NCBI GenBank assembly: GCA_018401455.1
Contig: JAGYKU010000021.1
Location: forward strand, 1-44,458
Direction of reading: 5' to 3'
Length of the DNA: 44,458 nucleotides
Source: Flavobacteriales bacterium
GTDB taxonomy: Bacteria > Bacteroidota > Bacteroidia > Flavobacteriales_D > Parvicellaceae
A model generated the notes under the pieces. It saw only the letters and a list, made by a program, of their open reading frames with translations, was not told the DNA's origin and did no database searches. Of this stretch, positions 17,937 to 27,147 are shown piece by piece. A program made the translations under genes and the position numbers. Each line of letters starts with the position of its first letter. The stretch's first letter is position 1.

Positions 17937-19295
17937 ATGTCAGACAATCATTTTAGCCTAAAAGCCATCACTCCAATTGATGGAAGATACCAAAGTAAAT
18001 GCGCACCTTTATCAGTTTATTTTTCGGAAGAAGCGTTGATGAAATACAGAGTTTTAGTAGAAATTGAGTATTTTATTGCACTTTGTGAATTGCCTCTGCC
18101 ACAATTAAAAGATGTTCCTCATACTGTTTTTTCGGATTTGAGAAAGATTTACGAAAACTTTTCTACCGAAGATGCGATTAAGATTAAAGAAATTGAAAAG
18201 ACAACCAATCACGATGTGAAAGCGGTAGAATATTTTATCAAGGAGAAAATGTCTGCTTTACATATCGGAAATCATTTGGAGTTTGTACATTTTGGATTGA
18301 CTTCTCAGGACATCAACAATACTGCTGTTCCGAAATCAATCAAAGATGCGGTCACTCAATTTTATGTGCCACAATTATCAAATATTATATCAATACTAAA
18401 CCAATTTTCGCAAGATTGGAAAAATGTATCGATGTTGGCCAGAACGCATGGTCAGCCAGCTTCACCGACAAAATTGGGGAAAGAAATTAAAGTGTTTGCA
18501 GAAAGGCTTGAAATTCAATTAGAGCAACTACATCAGATTTCATATTCAGGAAAATTTGGTGGTGCAACGGGTAATTTTAACGCACATTTTGTGGCTTATC
18601 CAGAATACGATTGGGTGAAATTTGCCAATTCATTTTTGAAAGATAAATTAAAAATAGACCGTTCTCAAACCACTACTCAAATAGAACATTACGATAATTT
18701 GGCAGCACTCTTTGATGTTATGAAACGCATCAATACAATTTTGATAGATTTCAATAGAGATATTTGGACGTATATTTCTATGGAATATTTCAAACAAAAA
18801 ATCAAAGAAGGTGAAATCGGTTCTTCGGCAATGCCACACAAAGTAAATCCGATCGATTTTGAAAATAGTGAAGGAAATTTAGGAATTGCAAATGCTATTT
18901 TAGAACATTTATCTGCAAAACTTCCTATTTCTAGATTACAAAGAGATTTGACAGACAGCACTGTACTTAGAAATGTTGGAGTGCCATTTGGACATATTGC
19001 TATCGCCTTTGCGTCTTTGGAAAAAGGACTTGGAAAATTATTATTGAATGAATCTCAATTCGAGAAAGATTTGGAAGCCAATTGGGCAGTAGTAGCAGAA
19101 GCTATTCAGACTGTTTTAAGACGCGAAGGATATCCACAGCCTTATGAAGCATTGAAAGCACTGACAAGAACCAACGAAGGTATCAATGCTACAAGTATTC
19201 AAAATTTTATTGACGGATTGGAAGTAAGTGATGCTATAAAATTAGAATTAAAGAAAATTTCTCCTCATAATTATACAGGTGTTAACTTAGTTTAA
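17937..19295 (+). CDS. purB: Adenylosuccinate lyase
   Basis: PurB catalyses two fumarate-releasing steps of purine synthesis: SAICAR to AICAR, and adenylosuccinate to AMP. The 452-residue product is the shorter, E. coli-like form. It begins LKAITPIDGRYQSKCAPLS, a family hallmark. Family active-site segments are FVHFGLTSQDINNTAVP, MLARTHGQPASPTKLGKE, and the fumarase/aspartase superfamily signature GSSAMPHKVNPIDFENSEG. It is divergent from the EI24 gene. An LBF_2804-type gene starts six bases after its stop and is probably co-transcribed. Confidence 0.97.
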   Translation: MSDNHFSLKAITPIDGRYQSKCAPLSVYFSEEALMKYRVLVEIEYFIALCELPLPQLKDVPHTVFSDLRKIYENFSTEDAIKIKEIEKTTNHDVKAVEYFIKEKMSALHIGNHLEFVHFGLTSQDINNTAVPKSIKDAVTQFYVPQLSNIISILNQFSQDWKNVSMLARTHGQPASPTKLGKEIKVFAERLEIQLEQLHQISYSGKFGGATGNFNAHFVAYPEYDWVKFANSFLKDKLKIDRSQTTTQIEHYDNLAALFDVMKRINTILIDFNRDIWTYISMEYFKQKIKEGEIGSSAMPHKVNPIDFENSEGNLGIANAILEHLSAKLPISRLQRDLTDSTVLRNVGVPFGHIAIAFASLEKGLGKLLLNESQFEKDLEANWAVVAEAIQTVLRREGYPQPYEALKALTRTNEGINATSIQNFIDGLEVSDAIKLELKKISPHNYTGVNLV

Positions 19296-19300
19296 TCAAA

Positions 19301-20413
19301 GTGAAATTCAAAAATCCTCTTGAAAGATACTTATATAAAAAGTTAGTTGATAGACCACAAAAAGGAGGTGGAGTAGGAAAGAACAATGTTAGCGTTTCTT
19401 CCAATTTAGTTGAAGAATTAAACCGCATTCAAAGGTCTGCTTTATCAAAAGCGGCTTTGGCTGGTGCGTTGGCAGTTATCGTTCTTTTTGTTCCTTACTA
19501 TATTTGGGGAAGTCAACTGTTTCCCGTTACAGAAGTTTGGATTCCGATATTAGAAGATGTATATCCCATTGAAATCTCGTTTCTGATTTATAGTTTGGTT
19601 TTGCTTTTGATTGAAATTGCATTTTTGACCTACAATAACATTCAAACAGTCAAAAAAATTGCTTATGCTTGCGATTTCCCTGATAAAGAAGATCCGTTTT
19701 ATACTGTAAATATTCAATCATTGATTGCGGTTGGCTTAGAAAAAAGTGTAAAAGAGCAAACAAAGATTGGGATTGATCCATATACAGGATTGAGTAAGTG
19801 GAAAATTACACTTTTTACAGTTGTAAATTTAGCAAAAGCAGCAGCGACTAATTTTTTATTCAAATTATTGGTTAAAAAATTATTGGGAAGAGTAGCATTG
19901 AGGTTTTTTGTGGATTTGGTGGGTATTCCTGTTTATGCTTTTTGGAATGCTTATGCGGCTCGGTTTGTTTATCGAGAAACAAGAATTAGAATAAATGCAA
20001 GTGCATCGATATTGAATTTTTCAAAACAATTGTACGAAACACAGAAAGACAATCCAGAATTTAGAGAAAACCTCTATTATATGTTAGATTTTGTGGCGAT
20101 AACCAAGAGGAAATTCCATACCAACCATTACATTCTTGCAGTTACTTTATTAAAAGATTTTGGAATAGCGCCAGACCCAAATCACAGATATGACTCCAGA
20201 TTTTTAGAAAGAATGGAAAATGCCTCTCCACAAACCATTGATGGTTTTTCGAAAATAAATTTAATGGGAATGATTCTCGATGGACAAGTTTCCAAAAAAG
20301 AGGAATTACTGATGTACCAATGGCGCAAAAAGGGATTCTATAAATACACCATCAAAGAAACCAAAGCGTTTTCAAAAGATTTGTATGATGGAGCGAAGTC
20401 TTTGAAGTTGTGA
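19301..20413 (+). CDS. LBF_2804-type membrane protein, GTG start
   Basis: This 370-residue protein of unknown function begins FKNPLERYLYKKLVDRPQKG. I recognise that pattern from the uncharacterised LBF_2804 family, found in Bacteroidota and Leptospira. It has hydrophobic segments near 48-65 (GALAVIVLFVPYYIWG) and 92-112 (ISFLIYSLVLLLIEIAFL), and another region near 165-210 that includes KAAATNFLFKLLVKKLLG. The C-terminal half is soluble and helical. A TAA lies in frame at 19283-19285, and only the GTG at 19301 gives the full N-terminus, so GTG is the likely start. The link to purB is positional only; no reaction can be proposed. Confidence 0.72.
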   Translation: MKFKNPLERYLYKKLVDRPQKGGGVGKNNVSVSSNLVEELNRIQRSALSKAALAGALAVIVLFVPYYIWGSQLFPVTEVWIPILEDVYPIEISFLIYSLVLLLIEIAFLTYNNIQTVKKIAYACDFPDKEDPFYTVNIQSLIAVGLEKSVKEQTKIGIDPYTGLSKWKITLFTVVNLAKAAATNFLFKLLVKKLLGRVALRFFVDLVGIPVYAFWNAYAARFVYRETRIRINASASILNFSKQLYETQKDNPEFRENLYYMLDFVAITKRKFHTNHYILAVTLLKDFGIAPDPNHRYDSRFLERMENASPQTIDGFSKINLMGMILDGQVSKKEELLMYQWRKKGFYKYTIKETKAFSKDLYDGAKSLKL

Positions 20414-20472
20414 ATGTAAAGTACTCTGAAATAAAATAATAAAAAAAATCAACTTAACAAATTAAATATTTT

Positions 20473-20480
20473 TATATTTG
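20473..20480 (+). promoter_or_regulatory. Candidate -7 box TATATTTG of the small lipoprotein gene
   Basis: TATATTTG matches TAnnTTTG exactly, 28 bases before the ATG at 20509, after a 59-base AT-rich stretch. The -33 region lacks TTG. Confidence 0.4.
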
Positions 20481-20508
20481 TGAATTATTAAACAAAAAAA
20501 ATATAAAA

Positions 20509-20868
20509 ATGAAAAGAAATACTTTTTCAAGTTTAGTAATGGTAGCTTCAGTTGTTACCATTCTTAATTTTAGTTCTTGTGGCAAGTACGAAGAAGGACC
20601 AAATTTTACTTTAAGAACGAAAAAAGGTAGATTAACTGGTGAATGGGAAGTAGTTAAAATGGCTGGTCAAAATATGCCTTCATCTTATGAAATAGAGTTC
20701 GAATTTGAAAAAGATGGTGATTTTAAATATACCTATTCTTATAGTGGAGGCGGATCTTCATATTCTTATTCATACAATGGAGAATGGGATTGGAAAAATG
20801 ATAAAGAAGACATTAAATTAGAAATTAACGTTGATGGATTTAATTATATTTTAGATTTTGAAATTTAA
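20509..20868 (+). CDS. Small lipocalin-like lipoprotein
   Basis: This 119-residue protein has a lipoprotein signal peptide (basic start, hydrophobic core about 8-20, lipid-attachment cysteine at 24 in NFSSCGKYEEG). The mature part starts with FTLRTKKGRLTGEWEVVKM. It continues as alternating beta-strands with a low-complexity serine/tyrosine stretch (SYSGGGSSYSYSYNGEWDW). The LTGEW.V opening is typical of the lipocalin-like lipoproteins common in Bacteroidota. The ligand is unknown. It is monocistronic: it has its own -7 box candidate and a strong intrinsic terminator 75 bases after the stop. Confidence 0.78.
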   Translation: MKRNTFSSLVMVASVVTILNFSSCGKYEEGPNFTLRTKKGRLTGEWEVVKMAGQNMPSSYEIEFEFEKDGDFKYTYSYSGGGSSYSYSYNGEWDWKNDKEDIKLEINVDGFNYILDFEI

Positions 20869-20943
20869 ACTCACCAATAGTGAATTAAAACTGAGATGAA
20901 GATGGAAATAATGGGAATTGGAAAAAAAATAATCTTTAAAAAC

Positions 20944-20974
20944 AAAAAGCCGCTATAATTTGCGGCTTTTTTTT
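20944..20974 (+). terminator. Intrinsic terminator after the lipoprotein gene
   Basis: A perfect 10-bp stem, AAAAAGCCGC (20944-20953) with GCGGCTTTTT (20962-20971), closes an 8-base loop and runs into eight T residues (20967-20974). It is the clearest Rho-independent terminator in the window. It shows that translation of the next gene starts at the ATG at 20984 and not at an in-frame TTG inside this hairpin. Confidence 0.9.
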
Positions 20975-20983
20975 ATATTTAAT

Positions 20984-22042
20984 ATGGAAATAGAACCTTA
21001 TCAAATTGATTTCGATTCTAAATTCGCTTCTGTATTATTTGAACTTGAAATATCTGTAGTTTTTAGTACTTACCAGGCTGGAAAACTAATGGTTTTGGGA
21101 ACTTTAGATGGAGGAAATTTGCATCAGATTCCAATTAGTTTTAAAAAACCAATGGGGATTGCAGTTAAAGACGATAGTATTGCTTTAGCATGTTTAGATG
21201 AGATTGAGGTTTTTGGTCGTAATAATTATATTGCTGAACAAAAAAGTGTAAATAATAAAAATTTTGACACTTTTTTTGTGAGTCGAATTGTATATAATAC
21301 TTCAAGTCTTGATATTCATGATTTGGATTTTGGTCAAAATAAAATTTGGGGTGTGAATACTATGTTTTCGTGTTTATCCACTTTCGATATGTCAAATAAT
21401 TTTGTTTTTAAATGGAAACCAAATTTTATTGATGAAATTGTTCCTGAAGATAGATGTCATCTTAATGGAATGGCAATGCGTGATGATTTACCTCGATACG
21501 TTACTGCATTAAGTAAAACAAATCATAAAGAAGGTTGGCGAGATAATATTATGAATAGCGGTGTTATTTTAGAAGTTCCTTCTAGTGAAGTAATTCTTGA
21601 AGGATTGTCAATGCCTCATTCTCCAAGATTTTACAATAATGATTTATATGTACTTACTTCAGGAAATGGAAATTTAATAAAAGTTGATGTTGAAAATAAA
21701 TCAAAAGAACTTGTCTATGATTTTGGAAAATTTGTAAGGGGTTTATGTTTTATTGAGCATTATGCTTTTGTTGGAACATCAAAAATAAGAGAAAGTTCAA
21801 AAACATTTAATGGTTTGGATGTAAAAGAAAACTCTAAAAATGCTGGAATTATCATCTTTGATATGAAACTTAAAAAAGTAATTGCACAGTTGAAGTACAA
21901 CAATACAATTGATGAGATTTTTGATGTACAAATAATAAAAAATTCAATGAAACCTGCTATAATAAGCAAACAAGATGAAAGAAGCAAGCAGGTAATTACA
22001 TTTGCAAATCAAGTATTTTGGAGAAAACCCAAGGAAGACTAA
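20984..22042 (+). CDS. TIGR03032-family protein
   Basis: This 352-residue protein of unknown function is likely a beta-propeller. The family hallmarks are VFSTYQAGKLMVLG near the start, RCHLNGMAMRDDLPRYVTAL, HKEGWRDNIMNSGVILEV, GLSMPHSPRFYNNDLYVL, and a C-terminal FVGTSKIRESSKTFNGL. TIGR03032 proteins occur in scattered bacteria, sometimes near glycan or sulfotransferase genes. Here it stands alone between a small lipoprotein and topoisomerase IV. The ATG at 20984 lies ten bases after the terminator T-run, so no ordinary promoter fits between them and its promoter must overlap the terminator or the gene upstream. Its stop overlaps the convergent parC stop by 4 bases. Confidence 0.8.
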   Translation: MEIEPYQIDFDSKFASVLFELEISVVFSTYQAGKLMVLGTLDGGNLHQIPISFKKPMGIAVKDDSIALACLDEIEVFGRNNYIAEQKSVNNKNFDTFFVSRIVYNTSSLDIHDLDFGQNKIWGVNTMFSCLSTFDMSNNFVFKWKPNFIDEIVPEDRCHLNGMAMRDDLPRYVTALSKTNHKEGWRDNIMNSGVILEVPSSEVILEGLSMPHSPRFYNNDLYVLTSGNGNLIKVDVENKSKELVYDFGKFVRGLCFIEHYAFVGTSKIRESSKTFNGLDVKENSKNAGIIIFDMKLKKVIAQLKYNNTIDEIFDVQIIKNSMKPAIISKQDERSKQVITFANQVFWRKPKED

Positions 22043-24936
22043 AACAAAGTTATCTGCCCATCGTCTTTATCAGTGTCCTTTTTAATAGGATTACTTTTCT
22101 TTTTTGGGCTGGCATCTTGTTTAGGTTCCTCCACCTCCTTTTTTTCTTCAGGTTTCTTAGGCGTAATTTCCCATTCCACTTCTATAGGTTTTTCATCTTG
22201 AATAGGAAGTGCTTTATCTTCCGTTTTACTTGGAGTTTTTTTCTCTTCCACAACTACATCATCGTTGTTTTCTTCTAAATTATCCTCTGATGAAGTGTTT
22301 TCAATTTCATTATCATTTTCAGAAGTGGTTTCCTCATTGATAGATTCAACGAAGGATGACTCATTTTCCTCCGAAGTTTCAACGTAGGAGGACTCTGGCC
22401 ATTCTTCTCCTTCTTGAGTTGGTAAAAGTGTAATTTCTTTTACTTTGAGTTTCGTCAATTGATTTCCTTGTGCTTTCAGTCCTTTAACATCTATAAAATC
22501 GTTGAGTTCTACAATTTTATCAGGAAGGTTTTTGGTTTCCTTCAAGCGTTTGTTATATTCAATATTGATTTTGGGCATATATTGCGCAGAAGCGACTATT
22601 AATTGACAACCGTCCTCTTCTGGAATAAAACTTACTTTTTTGGTTGAAGATTCTACCAGAAAACGTTTTACAAAGTAAATATCTTTTTCAGGATGGAAAT
22701 ATACACAGGCAATGGGTCTGCTTTCTTCCCATTTTTCGATGTGAATCATATCATCATCAAATTTGGTAGAAAGTTCAAAACCAGAAAGTTTATACACACC
22801 AGACTGATGTAAGGAAAGTATTTTGTCCTCTCCTTTGAATTGACCTAAATATTTACCTCTGCCTTCGTCATTTAATCTTCTCACGATATCATCCCACCAA
22901 ACTTTACGAGCAGCTAGAGTGCTTCCTCCAGTTTCTTTTTGTTCTACTTTTGAAATGATTTCTTTGGTAACTCTATTCCCTTTGGATGCTCTTCCTTTGA
23001 TGAGTACTTCTTCAAAATCGATATTAAAAGTAACTTTCTTCAAATGAGGTCTAGGACGAAGTTTTACCGTTACCACTTCTTTTCTTCCATTAGGATTTGC
23101 AGAAAAATAATGCACCTTAGAACCTTTGTTTCCTGCTGTAAGATCATACTCATTATCTCTTGTGATAGAACTCACATTGAAACGCTTCATATAAGAAATT
23201 TTGTCTTTACCATCTTCGTAAATTAAGTGGTAAATAGTTCTTTTATCTCCTTTTCTCCAAACACTTGCGTGAATAATACCTTTACCAACAAACTTTTTAT
23301 CGGAGATTTTGGTCACAATCATTTTTCCTGTTTCAAAGAAAATAATGATGTCATCAATTTCGCTACATTCAGAAATATAATCTCCTCCTCGCATAGAGTG
23401 TCCAATAAATCCTTCGGCAAAATCTACGTAAAGTTTTTTGTTTGAAATAATAACTTTAGAAGCGTTTATGTTATCAAAAGTTCTAATCTCAGTTTTTCTT
23501 TCCCGACCTGCACCGTAATTATCTTTTAATTCTTTGAAGTAATCAACCGCATATTGAATCAAATTATCCAAATGATACTGTACTTCCTTGATCTGTGCTT
23601 CAATTTTTGCGATAATTTCATCTGCTTTGAAACTATCAAATTTAGAAATTCTTTTAATTTTTATTTCCGTAAGTCTTACGATATCTTCTTCTAAAACTGG
23701 TTTTTTAAGATGTTTGATAAAAGGCTTTAAACCTTTATCAATTGCACTAATTACACCTTCCCAAGTTTCCTCTTCCTCAATATCTCGGTAAATTCTTTCT
23801 TCTATGAATATTTTTTCCAGAGAAGACCAATGCCACTGATTTTCTAGTTCTCCAAGTTTTATTCTTAGTTCTTGTTCTAATAAATCAACAGTCCTGTCGG
23901 TAGAGCGTTTCAACAATTCATTGACACCAGCAAACATAGGTTTGTTGTCGAAAATGGTTACAGCATTTGGAGAAATACTTATTTCACAAAGCGTAAAAGC
24001 ATAAAGAGCATCAATGGTTTTGTCCGGAGAAATACCTGGTGCTAGATGAATTAATATTTCTGCTTCAGCTGCGGTATTGTCCTCAACTTTTTTGATTTTA
24101 ATTTTATTCTTTTCAGTTGCCTTAACAATACTATCAATCAAAGTATCGGTAGTCGTTCCAAATGGAATCTCATCAATTTTCAGAGTTTTGTTGTCCACCT
24201 TAATGATGTTGGCTCTAATTCTTACTTTTCCACCTCTAATTCCTTCGTTATAATTGCTAAAATCCGCCATTCCTCCGTGTGGAAAATCTGGATAAATATC
24301 TACTTTTCGACCTCTTAAGTAATCTATAGAAGCATCTATGAGTTCAATGAAATTGTGTGGTAAAATCTTAGTTGCCAATCCCACCGCAATTCCTTCTACG
24401 CCTTGAGCCAAAAGCAATGGGAATTTCACTGGTAAATTTACAGGTTCAAGATTTCTTCCATCATAAGACTTTACCCATTTGGTAGTTTTGGGATTGAAAA
24501 GCACTTGAGCACCAAACTTAGTCAACCTTGCTTCGATATATCTCGGTGCAGCTGCTCCATCTCCAGTAAGTGTGTTTCCCCAGTTTCCTTGGCAATCTAT
24601 TAGTAAATCTTTTTGTCCAATCTGAACCATTGCGTCACCAATAGAAGCATCTCCATGTGGGTGATATTTCATAGTATTACCAATGATGTTGGCTACTTTG
24701 TTGTATCTACCATCATCTAATTCTCTGAGTGAGTGAAGAATTCTTCTTTGCACGGGTTTCAAACCATCTTCCAATGCAGGAACGGCTCTTTCGAGAATTA
24801 CATAGGATGCGTAATCCAAAAACCATTCTTTATACATTCCAGAAAGATGTACAATAGTATCATCATCACCGTTTTCAGGTGTAATGTCTTCTTGTTCAAA
24901 TTCCTCTTCGTTATATTCTTCTTCCTCGTTACTCAT
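22039..24936 (-). CDS. parC: DNA topoisomerase IV subunit A
   Basis: ParC is the DNA breakage-reunion subunit of topoisomerase IV, which separates linked daughter chromosomes. The 965-residue product has an acidic N-terminal lead. The winged-helix core follows with GLKPVQRRILHSL, YHPHGDASIGDAMV and the catalytic tyrosine Y133 in AAAPRYIEARLTKFG. The C-terminal DNA-wrapping domain lacks the GyrA box QRRGGKG, which argues for ParC. The residue matching E. coli GyrA Ser83 is alanine (A97). The last 112 residues are an acidic then basic disordered tail ending GQITLF. It starts 2 bases after the parE stop. Confidence 0.93.
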   Translation of the reverse strand: MSNEEEEYNEEEFEQEDITPENGDDDTIVHLSGMYKEWFLDYASYVILERAVPALEDGLKPVQRRILHSLRELDDGRYNKVANIIGNTMKYHPHGDASIGDAMVQIGQKDLLIDCQGNWGNTLTGDGAAAPRYIEARLTKFGAQVLFNPKTTKWVKSYDGRNLEPVNLPVKFPLLLAQGVEGIAVGLATKILPHNFIELIDASIDYLRGRKVDIYPDFPHGGMADFSNYNEGIRGGKVRIRANIIKVDNKTLKIDEIPFGTTTDTLIDSIVKATEKNKIKIKKVEDNTAAEAEILIHLAPGISPDKTIDALYAFTLCEISISPNAVTIFDNKPMFAGVNELLKRSTDRTVDLLEQELRIKLGELENQWHWSSLEKIFIEERIYRDIEEEETWEGVISAIDKGLKPFIKHLKKPVLEEDIVRLTEIKIKRISKFDSFKADEIIAKIEAQIKEVQYHLDNLIQYAVDYFKELKDNYGAGRERKTEIRTFDNINASKVIISNKKLYVDFAEGFIGHSMRGGDYISECSEIDDIIIFFETGKMIVTKISDKKFVGKGIIHASVWRKGDKRTIYHLIYEDGKDKISYMKRFNVSSITRDNEYDLTAGNKGSKVHYFSANPNGRKEVVTVKLRPRPHLKKVTFNIDFEEVLIKGRASKGNRVTKEIISKVEQKETGGSTLAARKVWWDDIVRRLNDEGRGKYLGQFKGEDKILSLHQSGVYKLSGFELSTKFDDDMIHIEKWEESRPIACVYFHPEKDIYFVKRFLVESSTKKVSFIPEEDGCQLIVASAQYMPKINIEYNKRLKETKNLPDKIVELNDFIDVKGLKAQGNQLTKLKVKEITLLPTQEGEEWPESSYVETSEENESSFVESINEETTSENDNEIENTSSEDNLEENNDDVVVEEKKTPSKTEDKALPIQDEKPIEVEWEITPKKPEEKKEVEEPKQDASPKKKSNPIKKDTDKDDGQITLF

Positions 24937-24938
24937 GA

Positions 24939-26779
24939 TTATATTTCTTCAGGAACTTCTTCTTCAATCTTTAAATTATCTATAATAAAATTTTGCCTGT
25001 CAGGAGTGTTTTTACCCATATAGAATGTTAAAATCTCTTCAATGGATTGCTCTTTACTCAATATTACAGGTTCTAATCTAATGTCTTCTCCAATAAAATG
25101 TTTAAACTCATCAGGAGAAATCTCTCCCAATCCTTTAAATCTTGTTATCTCTGGATTTTTACCCAATTCAGACAAAGCGGTTCTTCTTTCTTCGTCAGAA
25201 TAGCAATATCTAGTTTCTTTTTTATTTCGAACTCTAAAAAGTGGCGTTTGCAAAATATATACGTGTCCTTTTTTGACCAAATCAGGGAAAAATTGCAGGA
25301 AAAAAGTCAGTAACAACAATCTAATATGCATTCCATCCACATCAGCATCTGTAGCAATGATTACTTTATTGTATCGCAAATTGTCCATATCATCTTCGAT
25401 ATCTAATGCTGCTTGAATAAGGTTAAATTCTTCATTTTCGTACACCACTTTTTTGGTAAGGCCGAATGAATTTAAAGGTTTACCCCTCAAACTAAATACC
25501 GCTTGAGTTGCCACATCTCTAGATTTGGTAATCGAACCACTGGCACTATCTCCCTCAGTAATGAAAATGGAAGAATTCTCTCTTCTTTCGTCTTTTATAT
25601 CATTAAAGTGAACTTTGCAGTCACGTAGTTTTTTATTGTGAAGATTGGCTTTCTTGGCTCTATCTCTTGCTAATTTTCTAATACCAGAGAGTTCTTTACG
25701 TTCCTTTTCAGATTGCTTAATTTTTTTCTCAAGCGTATCTGCAATTTGTGGATTTTTATGTAAAAAATTGTCAAGTTTTTCCTTAAGGAAATCCATTACA
25801 AATGCTCTTACAGATTTTCCGTCAGGTTCGATTTCTTGAGAACCTAATTTTGGTTTGGTTTGCGATTCAAAAACTGGTTCGATTACTTTTATACTTACTG
25901 CATCAACAATAGATTGACGAATGTCAACAGGGTCATATTTCAAAAGTCTTTGATCACTTTAGCCACAGATTCTCTAAAAGCAGTAAGATGTGTACCTCAA
26001 CATGTTGTATGTTGTCCATTCACAAATGATGAATGAAAAATCTCATGGTAACTTCTAGTATGTGTAAATGCAACTATGTCCTCGCCTTCTAAATGAATAA
26101 TTGGATAAGAGGATCTGCATCCATATTATTTTCAAGCAGGTCTTTAAGTCCATTTTTGAAATGAATTTTTGCTATTGTAATTGATTGGTAATCCTCTATT
26201 AAGGTAACAATAATTCCATAGCATTTTTCTATATAATTACTTCTAAACTGATAATTTTTAAAAATAGCCCAGGATCTGGAGTGAACATCACGTAAGTACA
26301 TTTCCCTATCTGTTGGTTTCTAAATCGAATTCTTTGGTGATATTACCTGCATTAAATTCTACCTTTTTAAAACTTTGTCCTCTCTGTAACTCTACCTTGA
26401 AGTAATTAGAAGTGCATTCACGACTTTGTACCCACTCCATTCAAACCAACAGACTTTTTGAACGCTTTGCTGTCGTACTTTCCTCCAGTATTCATTTTGG
26501 AAACTTCATCCACTACTTTTCCCAATGGAATACCCCTTCCGAAATGCGAATAGAAACCGAACAAATGTGAATTTTGATGTTTATTTTTCTGCCATTGCCC
26601 ATGACAAACTCATCTATAGAGTTGTCATTACTTCTTTAAGCAAAATATAAATACCGTCATCAGGGAGAAGCCATCGCCCTAATTTTCAATATACATTCCT
26701 GGACGCATTCGGACTTTCTTTTCCAATCAGGCGATCGAATATTATCTTCGGTATAGGAAGCAGAATTTTCTTCGGTCAT
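24939..26779 (-). pseudogene. parE: DNA topoisomerase IV subunit B, 5' half frameshifted (probably sequence errors)
   Basis: ParE is the ATPase subunit partnering ParC. The intact part (24939-25943) encodes the TOPRIM and C-terminal regions: [56 protein letters not shown]. Upstream of 25943 the ATPase domain is still recognisable but jumps frame every 30-100 bases. Examples are SYTEDNIRS at the start, then [51 protein letters not shown] and NGQHTT. The presumed ATG is at 26777-26779, giving a family-normal length near 614 residues. ParE should be essential and no other copy is visible, so I infer base-calling errors and not a dead gene. Confidence 0.85.
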
Positions 26780-27060
26780 TTATGAATTATAAAAAGAATT
26801 TAATTGCCCTAAAATTACATTAATATCTTTTTTACCTTATCAGTGTTTCCTCCTTAATTTATTAACATTTGTCTTTATGAGTGGATTATTTCAGAGGATA
26901 TACGAGCAGTTTCAATGTTAAATAAATATTAAACTAATGTAAACTTAAGTTTGCAGATTTTTGTAGTTAGGCAGAAAAAATTATTTAGGTATCTATTTTA
27001 GACATACATTTGCAGCAGGGGTAGTTAAATAATTTACTTTCATTAGCAATGTTTTGTCTC

Positions 27061-27087
27061 GCTTCGGATTCTTCGAAGCAGTTTTTT
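27061..27087 (+). terminator. Terminator-like hairpin upstream of the FAD oxidase gene
   Basis: GCTTCG (27061-27066), a 7-base loop and CGAAGC (27074-27079), followed by AG and six T residues. The stem is GC-containing and perfect. It lies 61 bases before the oxidase ATG and about 50 bases after a -7-like box at 27005-27012. It could be an attenuator, the end of a small RNA, or chance. Confidence 0.4.
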
Positions 27088-27119
27088 AAAAAGAATTTTC
27101 TTTTTCCATGTTTCTTAAT

Positions 27120-27127
27120 TACATTTG
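27120..27127 (+). promoter_or_regulatory. Candidate -7 box TACATTTG of the FAD oxidase gene
   Basis: TACATTTG matches TAnnTTTG exactly and ends 20 bases before the ATG at 27148. No convincing -33 element is visible, and the surrounding sequence may contain errors. Confidence 0.4.
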
Positions 27128-27147
27128 AGTAATAATTCAAACAAAAA

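Larger units (their letters stand above)
26780..27147. other. Divergent intergenic region between parE and the FAD oxidase gene
   Basis: No protein gene is seen in these 368 bases, which lie inside a stretch of doubtful sequence quality. They hold two exact TAnnTTTG boxes on the plus strand (27005-27012 and 27120-27127) and, between them, a hairpin followed by a T-run (27061-27087). The first box with the hairpin could bracket a small transcript. The second box is well placed for the oxidase gene. Confidence 0.45.

Noticed and set aside
20960-20983. Upstream TTG start for the TIGR03032 gene
   Set aside because: It lies within the loop and stem of a strong intrinsic terminator; the ATG at 20984 preserves the family N-terminus.
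22039-24936. GyrA instead of ParC
   Set aside because: The C-terminal domain lacks the GyrA box, and the gene is paired with parE as usual for topoisomerase IV in Bacteroidota.
27012-27090. tRNA gene downstream of the TACATTTG box
   Set aside because: No cloverleaf, T-arm GTTCGAATC or anticodon stem can be drawn.
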